This document shows, one piece after another, positions 1 through 5,589 of a DNA stretch of 6,014 nt. Position 1 is the stretch's first letter, and each line of letters opens with the position of its first letter. Location of the stretch: NCBI GenBank assembly GCA_015657605.1, contig JACDQO010000135.1, positions 1-6,014 of the forward strand, given 5' to 3'. The notes beneath the pieces were generated by a model. It was not told where the DNA came from and made no database searches. It saw only the letters and a program-made list of their open reading frames with translations. The translations under genes were made by a program, and so were the position numbers. Source of the DNA: Limnohabitans sp. (GTDB taxonomy: Bacteria > Pseudomonadota > Gammaproteobacteria > Burkholderiales > Burkholderiaceae_C).

Positions 1-536
<536 letters not shown>

Positions 537-560
537 GCTCTAGCAGGTGCCTGCGGCAGA

Positions 561-638
561 CTTAGATGCCGCTGCCCCGCCAGGGCTCAGAGGCGCTTCG
601 CTTGGCCACATCGCCCAGGCGGAGCAACGGCATCTGAG
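561..638. repeat. long imperfect inverted repeat in the gap 3' region
   Basis: The arms are 561-586 and 613-638, 26 bases each, with 22 of 26 positions complementary plus one G-U. In + strand RNA they form 11 pairs (561-571 with 628-638, one G-U), then 3, 5 and 4 pairs separated by single mismatches, and enclose a 26-base loop that can fold a small hairpin at 591-603. The element lies between the gap stop codon and the intrinsic terminator at 656-680, so it would be part of the gap 3' untranslated region. It could be a stabilising 3' structure, a small RNA released from the mRNA, or a dispersed palindromic repeat of the genome. The pairing is seen directly; the role is unknown. Confidence 0.6.
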
Positions 639-655
639 CCATGGTGTTTCCGCTC

Positions 656-680
656 AAAGCGCCTTCGGGCGCTTTTTTTT
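656..680 (+). terminator. intrinsic terminator downstream of gap
   Basis: A perfect 8-bp stem, AAAGCGCC (656-663) with GGCGCTTT (668-675), is capped by the very stable TTCG tetraloop and runs directly into a tract of eight T residues (673-680). The U-tract is on the + strand, so it terminates gap transcripts, 120 bases past the stop codon. In the minus direction the same stem has only its own three U residues and then GAGCGG, so it would serve the convergent dehydrogenase gene poorly. Confidence 0.88.
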
Positions 681-701
681 GGGCTCACAAGCCAAGAGAC
701 A

Positions 702-2294
702 TCAAGTCCTTGAAGCCCGAATCCAATCAGCGGCCTTCTCCGCAATCATGATCGTCGGCGCGTTGGTGTTGCCGCTGACGATGCGGGGCATGACGGACGC
801 GTCGACCACGCGCAGGCCGGGTACGCCGTGCACGCGCAGTTGCGCGTCCACCACCGCCATGTTGTCCTGCCCCATGCGGCAGGTGCCCACCGGGTGGTAG
901 ACCGTGTCGGCATTTTGGCGAATCCAGTGGTCCAATTGTTCGTCGGTGCGCGCATCGGCAGACTCAGCCCACTCTTTGCCATACGCGGCCAGCGCAGGCT
1001 GGGCCAAGATGCGCTGGGCTTGGCGAACGCCGTCGCGCAAGCGCTGCAGGTCGCGCGGGTCGCTCAAAAACTGCGGATCAATCAGCGGTGCGCTGTTGGG
1101 ATTGCGGTCGGCCAATTGCACGCGGCCTCGGCTGTCGGGTTGTAACAAGCACACATGCAACGAGTAGCCGTGCCCCAACGTGAGTTGGCGGCCGTGGTCC
1201 ACCAGCTTGGCCACCACGAAGTGCAGCTGAATGTCCGGGTGCGCCTCACTGGGTCGGCTTTTGTAAAACGCGCCGCCCTCGGCGAAGTTGGTGGTCAGGC
1301 GCCCCTTTCTGTGCTGCCGCCATTCCCACAAGGCTTGCAAGGTGTGCCATGTGCCTTTGGGTGAGACGCCAATCAAATCGGTGTGCCCTGGCGCATCGGC
1401 CACCAGCACCGCGTCGGGGTGGTCGTGCAGGTTTTCGCCCACACCGGGCAAGTCGCGCAGCACCTCGATGCCCAGGCTTTGCAAATGCGCAGCGGAGCCG
1501 ATGCCCGAACGCATGAGGATAGCGGGCGACTGAAAAGCGCCTGCACTCAAAATGATTTCGCGGCGGGCGGTCAAAGTCTGCGCTTGACGGCCCCGCAAGG
1601 TGTGCACCTGCCGCGCCACACCATCGACCAAGCCAAAGCGGTCCACCGTGACGCCGGTCATGACGTGCAAATTGGGGCGGCCCAAGTTGGGCGTGAGGTA
1701 AGCCTTGGCTGCGCTGAAACGCTCGCCCGCCTTTTGCGTGACTTGGTACATGCCCACGCCTTCTTGTGTGGGGCCGTTGAAGTCGGTGGTGTGCGCCAAA
1801 CCAGATTGCACACCCGCCTCAACAAATCGCTTAGCAAACACGTTGGGGCTTTGCAGGTCGGCCACGTTCAAAGGGCCGTTTTGGGCATGCCATTCGTTGT
1901 GGATGCGCTCGTTGTGCTCGGCCTTCAAAAAGTAGGGAAACACCTCGGCCCAGGACCAACCCGTGCAACCTTGCTCGGCCCAGTGGTCGTAATCGGCCTG
2001 TTGCCCTCGGATGTAGGCCATCGCATTGGTCGAGCTGGAGCCCCCCAAAGTGCGGCCACGCGGCTGAAAACCGATGCGGCCGTTCAAGCCGGGTTGCGGC
2101 ACCGTGTTCAAGCCTTGCGAGACGATTTCGGTGCGGGCCATGAGCGCAATGCCGGCCGGGCAATGGATCAAAGCGCTGGTGTCGGGCGGCCCGGCTTCGA
2201 GCAGGGCCACCTGCACAGCAGGGTCTTCGCTCAGGCGGCTGGCCAGCACACAGCCGGCCGAGCCGCCGCCCACGATCACGTAGTCAAAGTCCAT
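702..2294 (-). CDS. FAD-dependent GMC-family alcohol dehydrogenase (AlkJ/choline-dehydrogenase-like)
   Basis: A 530-residue flavoprotein of the glucose-methanol-choline family, a usual length for bacterial members. These enzymes oxidise an alcohol to an aldehyde with FAD and pass electrons to the respiratory chain or another acceptor. The N-terminus holds the FAD dinucleotide fold (VIVGGGSAG, residues 6-14; the ribose-binding acid is E33). GMC signature 1 is at 80-97 ([18 protein letters not shown]), signature 2 at 252-266 ([15 protein letters not shown]), and the catalytic pair is H467 in [10 protein letters not shown] and N511 in SGNTNAP. I chose ATG at 2294 because the FAD fold starts at once and a G-rich Shine-Dalgarno (GGGGGGA) lies just upstream; the frame stays open to 2423, but that adds 43 residues unlike the family. 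It is divergent from alkB, which suggests an AlkJ-like role on alkanols. Choline or polyethylene-glycol-type substrates are not excluded. Confidence 0.94.
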   Translation of the reverse strand: MDFDYVIVGGGSAGCVLASRLSEDPAVQVALLEAGPPDTSALIHCPAGIALMARTEIVSQGLNTVPQPGLNGRIGFQPRGRTLGGSSSTNAMAYIRGQQADYDHWAEQGCTGWSWAEVFPYFLKAEHNERIHNEWHAQNGPLNVADLQSPNVFAKRFVEAGVQSGLAHTTDFNGPTQEGVGMYQVTQKAGERFSAAKAYLTPNLGRPNLHVMTGVTVDRFGLVDGVARQVHTLRGRQAQTLTARREIILSAGAFQSPAILMRSGIGSAAHLQSLGIEVLRDLPGVGENLHDHPDAVLVADAPGHTDLIGVSPKGTWHTLQALWEWRQHRKGRLTTNFAEGGAFYKSRPSEAHPDIQLHFVVAKLVDHGRQLTLGHGYSLHVCLLQPDSRGRVQLADRNPNSAPLIDPQFLSDPRDLQRLRDGVRQAQRILAQPALAAYGKEWAESADARTDEQLDHWIRQNADTVYHPVGTCRMGQDNMAVVDAQLRVHGVPGLRVVDASVMPRIVSGNTNAPTIMIAEKAADWIRASRT

Positions 2295-2326
2295 GAAGTC
2301 CCCCCGTCCAGATGTATTGTGTGGCC

Positions 2327-2332
2327 AATATA
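2327..2332 (-). promoter_or_regulatory. possible -10 element for the GMC dehydrogenase gene
   Basis: On the minus strand this reads TATATT, five of six matches to the sigma-70 -10 consensus, 32 bases before the ATG at 2294. The best -35 at an 18-base spacing is CAGACC (2351-2356), a poor match, so an activator would probably be needed. A short dyad, TATTG-N6-CAATA (2315-2330), lies over the expected start of transcription. This is a pattern match only. Confidence 0.25.
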
Positions 2333-2369
2333 AGGGGTCCAGCGTGCCTTGGTCTGTCTTGTGTGCATC

Positions 2370-2391
2370 AGGGTTTTTCCCAGCAAACCCT
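2370..2391. promoter_or_regulatory. candidate operator dyad between the GMC dehydrogenase gene and alkB
   Basis: A perfect inverted repeat, AGGGTTT (2370-2376) and AAACCCT (2385-2391), is separated by 8 bases and spans 22 bases. It sits almost at the centre of the divergent intergenic region. Its centre is about 60 bases upstream of the start point predicted from the TATATT element of the minus-strand gene, a spacing compatible with an upstream activator. No known regulator consensus matches it. The rest of 2295-2456 shows only a weak + strand promoter candidate, TTGGCC (2391-2396), 18 bases, TCCAAT (2415-2420). Confidence 0.35.
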
Positions 2392-2456
2392 TGGCCCTGG
2401 CGACATCTCGTTGGTCCAATCACCCCTCACAATGGCACCACATTGGGAGACAAGTT

Positions 2457-2513
2457 ATGCGGACCGTCCTTGAGTTTGTTGGCCCTGAACGCCTCGGCAG
2501 GCCTCAGCCGTGA
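2457..2513 (+). CDS. possible 18-residue leader peptide overlapping the alkB start
   Basis: ATG at 2457 opens an 18-codon frame, MRTVLEFVGPERLGRPQP, that ends in TGA at 2511-2513. That stop overlaps the GTG start of alkB (2510-2512) as GTGA. The ATG has a good Shine-Dalgarno (GGGAG at 2445-2449, 7 bases away), whereas the alkB GTG has none at a suitable distance. This arrangement is typical of translational coupling: ribosomes finishing the leader would restart on alkB. The peptide resembles nothing I recognise and may matter only as an act of translation. The alternatives are a chance frame, or a frameshift or sequencing error that hides a longer alkB N-terminus starting at 2457. Confidence 0.4.
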   Translation: MRTVLEFVGPERLGRPQP

Positions 2514-3661
2514 ACAATCCAAGCATCGCACTCGAAGAGGCTTGGCAAGACAAGCGCTGGTTGTGGCTGCTGAGCCCTTCGATACCCCTGACATTCACAG
2601 GCTCCTTGCTGGCCTTCGTTTGGACAGGGCAATGGTGGTGCATGCTGCTGGCCCCACTCATCATCCATGTGTTGTTGCCCGTGCTCGACCGCGTGTTTGG
2701 CGAAGACTTCAGCAACCCGCCCGAATCGGCGGTGGCGCAACTCGACCAGGACATGTTTTACCGCGCCATGGTGTGGGCTTATGTGCCTGTGCAGCTGATG
2801 GGCACGGTCTTGGGCGCTTGGATCGCAGTCACTCAGTCGCTGCCATGGTGGGGCTATGCCGCCTTGGTGCTCACGGTGGGAGCCATCAACGGCATTGGCA
2901 TTGGCACCGCGCATGAGTTGGGACACAAAAAAGAAGCGCTGGACCGGTGGCTGTCCAAAATCGGTTTGGCGCCCAGTGCCTATGGCCACTTTTTTGTGGA
3001 GCACAACCGCGGCCACCACAAACGCGTGGCCACACCCGAAGACCCGGCGAGTGCGCGCATGGGCGAGAGCTTCTGGGCCTTTTTGCCGCGCTCGGTGTGG
3101 GGCAGCTTGCAATCGGCCTGGGCGCTGGAGCAAGAGCGCTTGAACAAACAAGGCATGAACGTGTGGCACTTTCAAAACCACAACCTGCAGGCCTGGGGCA
3201 TGACGCTGGTTTTGTTTGGCGCGCTGGTGGCATGGCTCGGCTGGATGGTGCTGCCGTTTTTGGTATTGCAAGCCGTGTACGCCGCCTCGATGCTGGAAGT
3301 GGTGAACTACGTAGAGCACTACGGCCTGCTAAGGCAAAAAGACACCAGCGGCCGCTATGTGCGCTGCGAGCCCGAGCACTCGTGGAACAGCAACCACCTG
3401 GTGGGCAACCTCTTGCTCTACCAACTGCAAAGACACTCTGACCACCACGCCCACCCCAGCCGACGCTACCAAGCGCTGCGGCACTTCGAGTCCGCCCCGC
3501 AACTGCCCGCAGGCTCCGCCACCATGATCTCGGTGGCCTATTGCCCGCCCCTGTGGTTTGCGTGGATGGACCGCCGTGTGATGGCTCACTATGGCGGAAA
3601 TTTGAACCTGGCAAATGTCCAGCCATCAGCTCGACAAAGACTCATGCGGCGATGGGCCTGA
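2510..3661 (+). CDS. alkB: alkane 1-monooxygenase (AlkB, non-haem di-iron membrane hydroxylase)
   Basis: A 383-residue integral inner-membrane enzyme that inserts oxygen at the terminal carbon of n-alkanes, fed with electrons by rubredoxin and rubredoxin reductase (neither in this window). All family histidine motifs are present: HELGHKKE (H135, H139), EHNRGHHKRVATPEDPASAR (H165, H169, H170), NYVEHYGLLR (H270) and LQRHSDHHAHPSRRYQALR (H309, H312, H313). Each is offset by three from the Pseudomonas GPo1 numbering as I recall it, which implies a gap-free core. Hydrophobic stretches lie near residues 17-37, 42-60, 87-108, 112-133 and 229-262. The start must be GTG 2510, since an in-frame TGA at 2486 closes the frame upstream and the next methionine (residue 45) is inside a membrane segment. 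The position of GPo1 W55 is isoleucine (I52). The length is slightly below GPo1 AlkB, with no fused rubredoxin at the C-terminus. Confidence 0.96.
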   Translation: MNNPSIALEEAWQDKRWLWLLSPSIPLTFTGSLLAFVWTGQWWCMLLAPLIIHVLLPVLDRVFGEDFSNPPESAVAQLDQDMFYRAMVWAYVPVQLMGTVLGAWIAVTQSLPWWGYAALVLTVGAINGIGIGTAHELGHKKEALDRWLSKIGLAPSAYGHFFVEHNRGHHKRVATPEDPASARMGESFWAFLPRSVWGSLQSAWALEQERLNKQGMNVWHFQNHNLQAWGMTLVLFGALVAWLGWMVLPFLVLQAVYAASMLEVVNYVEHYGLLRQKDTSGRYVRCEPEHSWNSNHLVGNLLLYQLQRHSDHHAHPSRRYQALRHFESAPQLPAGSATMISVAYCPPLWFAWMDRRVMAHYGGNLNLANVQPSARQRLMRRWA

Positions 3662-3681
3662 AGGTTTAGGAGCTCGAAAGC

Positions 3682-4413
3682 TCAGGGATTGTTGGGCTTG
3701 AGGAGAACGATGTTGCGGTAACCCAGCCGAATCAAGCCCTGGTCTTGCAAGTGCCGCAACTGCTGGTTGACGCGCTGACGTGATGCAGAAGCAGCTTGGG
3801 CCAGGTCGGACTGGCTCACACGCAGCATCACACCGTCGGGTACGGCCACACTGTTGAATTTGGCAATGCGCTCCAGCGTGGCCCACACACGTTGCTCTAG
3901 GCTGTGTATACCCCGATCAGCCAATGTGTCAAACAGTTGGTTGATGCGCAGGCCCAGGATGCGCAGCAGGTCCAGCGCCACCACCGGATCGCGACCAATC
4001 AGATCAATCAGTCGGGCGCGTTCGATGTGCAAGACCTGCGTCAAACCGTGAGAGACCATATCGGCCGGATTGGTGGCTTGGGCAAACACCGAGCTCAAGC
4101 CGGCGATTTCACCCGGCAACATCCAGCGCAGCAATTGCTCCTCGCCCTCCGAGGTGATCACGCTGATGCGCACACGGCCACTGACCACCAGCCATGCCGC
4201 CGACGTAGGTTGGCCCCGGCTGAGCAAGACCTGGCCATCGTTCCAAGTGCGCAGCACGCCCACGCTTTGCAGCGCTTGGGTCGTGCGCGTTGTCAGGCCT
4301 GAGTTTTGCGCCCAGTCCTTCTTGAGTTCATCCGCGTCCAGTGCTTTGAAAACAGGCGCGCGCGAGCTGTTGCTTGGGCTTTTGGTCGGTGTGCGCGGGG
4401 GTGGCGATGGCAT
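3682..4413 (-). CDS. Crp/Fnr-family transcriptional regulator
   Basis: A 243-residue cytoplasmic DNA-binding protein with a cyclic-nucleotide-type beta-barrel sensor (about residues 45-135, including GQVLLSRGQPTSAAWLVVSGRVRI and LPGEIAGL), a dimerisation helix (about 140-170) and a winged helix-turn-helix (about 198-240; SQSDLAQAASASRQRVNQQL). There is no cysteine at all, so it cannot carry an FNR-type iron-sulfur cluster. The Arg-Ser pair that holds cAMP in CRP is not recognisable in the segment after GEIAGL, so its ligand is unknown. The first 20 residues are a Pro/Ser/Thr-rich extension. ATG 4413 is the earliest start, because an in-frame stop lies at 4420-4422; its Shine-Dalgarno is poor. 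The gene converges on alkB with 20 bases between and is divergent from the transporter operon, so it may regulate either or itself. Confidence 0.92.
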   Translation of the reverse strand: MPSPPPRTPTKSPSNSSRAPVFKALDADELKKDWAQNSGLTTRTTQALQSVGVLRTWNDGQVLLSRGQPTSAAWLVVSGRVRISVITSEGEEQLLRWMLPGEIAGLSSVFAQATNPADMVSHGLTQVLHIERARLIDLIGRDPVVALDLLRILGLRINQLFDTLADRGIHSLEQRVWATLERIAKFNSVAVPDGVMLRVSQSDLAQAASASRQRVNQQLRHLQDQGLIRLGYRNIVLLKPNNP

Positions 4414-4456
4414 GGTGGGTCAGGATGAAATGGGTTTGTTTTGAGTGCTTTCCCCT

Positions 4457-4480
4457 AAATTGTCACATCAGAAACAATTT
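4457..4480. promoter_or_regulatory. perfect 24-base dyad in the divergent promoter region of the Crp/Fnr gene and the transporter operon
   Basis: AAATTGT (4457-4463) and ACAATTT (4474-4480) form a perfect 7-bp inverted repeat with a 10-base spacer. It is 43 bases before the regulator ATG and 76 bases before the binding-protein ATG. The + strand TTGTCA (4460-4465) and the minus-strand GTGACA (4461-4466), both -35-like, lie inside it, so a protein bound here could affect both directions. The arms and spacing fit neither CRP (TGTGA-N6-TCACA) nor FNR (TTGAT-N4-ATCAA) strictly. It may be the autoregulatory operator of the neighbouring Crp/Fnr protein; that is inference. Confidence 0.45.
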
Positions 4481-4517
4481 GCAGCATTCGGGGGGAATTA
4501 AATCGTAGCCACCGAGC

Positions 4518-4531
4518 TTGACGGTGATCAA
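4518..4531. promoter_or_regulatory. FNR/Anr-like box upstream of the ABC transporter operon
   Basis: TTGACGGTGATCAA matches the FNR/FixK consensus TTGAT-N4-ATCAA at 9 of 10 defined positions. It is centred about 32 bases upstream of the ATG at 4557. It is too close to the start codon to act as a usual -41.5 activator site for that gene, so it would more likely repress it, or activate the divergent regulator gene. A single near-match in a window this size could be chance. A second nested dyad, TTGAC-N9-GTCAA (4518-4536), overlaps it. Confidence 0.27.
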
Positions 4532-4556
4532 GTCAAAGAACCACATTGGAGACGAC

Positions 4557-5555
4557 ATGAAATTTTCCGCCCCTGCATTTGTACGCACCACCTTGGGTGC
4601 CATCGCCTTGACCCTGGGCGCCAGCGCCATGGCGCAGTCCGTGGTGCGCTTCCAAGACTATCCTGGCACCGGCAATCTGTTGGTGCGCGTGGCCCAAGAA
4701 CAAGGTTTCTGCCAGCAAGCGGGCATTCGCTGCGAACTGCGCACTATCCCCGCCGCCCCGCTGGGCATGCAGACCATGCTCTCGGGTGACATCGAAGTGT
4801 TTTTTGGCCCGACCGAAGTCGCCGCTGCAGCCGTGGCTCGCAAGGCACCCATCAGCATCATTGCTGCAGCTTTTGTTGACCCGGTGTTTTTCATGGCCGC
4901 AGGTGCAAAAACCGAATTGGAAACAGAAAAAGAAGGCTACCCCGGTGTGGTCAAGTCCTTCAAAGGTAAAAAAATCGGCGTGACCCAGCGCGGCTCAGGC
5001 GCTGAATTTCAGGTGATCGACATGCTGGCCGATGTGGGCCTGACCGCGAACGACGTGACCTTTGTGGCCGTCGGGGCGCCCGACACGGCATTTCCTGCGC
5101 TCACACGCGGCCAGGTCGATCTGATCATGACCTTCCCGCCTGCCGACGGCATGTGCGAAGTGCTCAAGGCCTGTCGCCTGGTGGTGGACCCCCGCAAAGG
5201 TCAGGGCCCCAAGAGCATGCTGGCGACCCGTGGCGGCGCTGGTGCCATGGCGGTGAAGACCGAATGGGCAGCGGCCAACCCACAAACGGTGGCCGCTATC
5301 CGCAGGATACTGGATTTGTCGGATGCTTTCATCGCCAACCCGGCCAACTTCGGCAAGACACTGGAGATCCTGCGCAAGACCTTTGCACTGCAATTGCCCA
5401 ACGCAGACCAGATCGCTGAGGTGAGCCTGCGCAACTCCATCGGCAACTTCAAGGCCCGTGGCAACGTGCCCGCCATGCAGGCGGTGGCCAATGCCATGAC
5501 CGAAAACAAGCTGTTGCCCGCCAGAGTGGACATGGCCCCGGCCGTCTTGCCCTGA
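4557..5555 (+). CDS. periplasmic substrate-binding protein, nitrate/sulfonate/taurine (NMT1/SsuA-like) ABC class
   Basis: A 332-residue secreted receptor that would deliver a small solute to an inner-membrane ABC importer. A Sec signal peptide is clear: K2 and R10, a hydrophobic core at about 11-22, then ASAMA-Q with likely cleavage between A26 and Q27; there is no lipobox. The mature protein has the two-lobe pattern of the SsuA/TauA/THI5-like group, including the GMQTMLSGDIEVFFGPTEVAAAAVA segment (70-94), FKGKKIGVTQRGSGAEF (135-151) and ALTRGQVDLIMTFPPADGM (181-199). ATG 4557 was chosen because GGAGAC lies immediately upstream and the signal peptide starts there; a TTG 13 codons earlier would spoil it. 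Four cysteines occur as close pairs (C52/C59 and C200/C206). The ABC ATPase follows after 34 bases, so they form one operon. The substrate cannot be told from sequence; a sulfonate, a nitrogen compound or an aromatic acid are all possible. Confidence 0.94.
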   Translation: MKFSAPAFVRTTLGAIALTLGASAMAQSVVRFQDYPGTGNLLVRVAQEQGFCQQAGIRCELRTIPAAPLGMQTMLSGDIEVFFGPTEVAAAAVARKAPISIIAAAFVDPVFFMAAGAKTELETEKEGYPGVVKSFKGKKIGVTQRGSGAEFQVIDMLADVGLTANDVTFVAVGAPDTAFPALTRGQVDLIMTFPPADGMCEVLKACRLVVDPRKGQGPKSMLATRGGAGAMAVKTEWAAANPQTVAAIRRILDLSDAFIANPANFGKTLEILRKTFALQLPNADQIAEVSLRNSIGNFKARGNVPAMQAVANAMTENKLLPARVDMAPAVLP

Positions 5556-5589
5556 ACGACGACACCAGCGCATTTTCCAGGGCACATTC

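Noticed and set aside
561..638. Reading the gap-downstream inverted repeat as an insertion sequence or transposon remnant
   Set aside because: There is no transposase frame and no flanking direct repeat that I could find. The arms fit an RNA hairpin at least as well.
682..693. GGCT-CACA-AGCC hairpin as a terminator for the GMC dehydrogenase gene
   Set aside because: The stem is only four base pairs, and on the minus strand it is followed by a run of A, not U. It may help spacing but is not a terminator by sequence.
547..900. + strand frame after gap
   Set aside because: It runs through the hairpin and the gap terminator and then antisense into the dehydrogenase gene, with no family resemblance.
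1383..2333. Long + strand open frame (316 codons) opposite the GMC dehydrogenase gene
   Set aside because: It is the antisense of a well-supported flavoprotein gene in GC-rich DNA. Its translation shows no recognisable motif, and it has no spacing or start context of its own.
2293..2916. + strand frame (207 codons) spanning the intergenic region and the start of alkB
   Set aside because: It overlaps alkB in another frame, and the product is low-complexity and Arg/His-rich past base 2510. The AlkB frame explains this DNA.
2504..3319. Minus-strand open frame (271 codons) opposite alkB
   Set aside because: It lies fully inside alkB, which has every family motif. The translation is His/Gln/Arg-rich in the manner of antisense frames, with no domain.
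3670..3683. Small hairpin GAGCT-CGAA-AGCTC between the convergent alkB and Crp/Fnr genes as a shared terminator
   Set aside because: The stem has only 5 bp, neither side has a U-tract, and it overlaps the regulator's stop codon. It is too weak to annotate as an intrinsic terminator.
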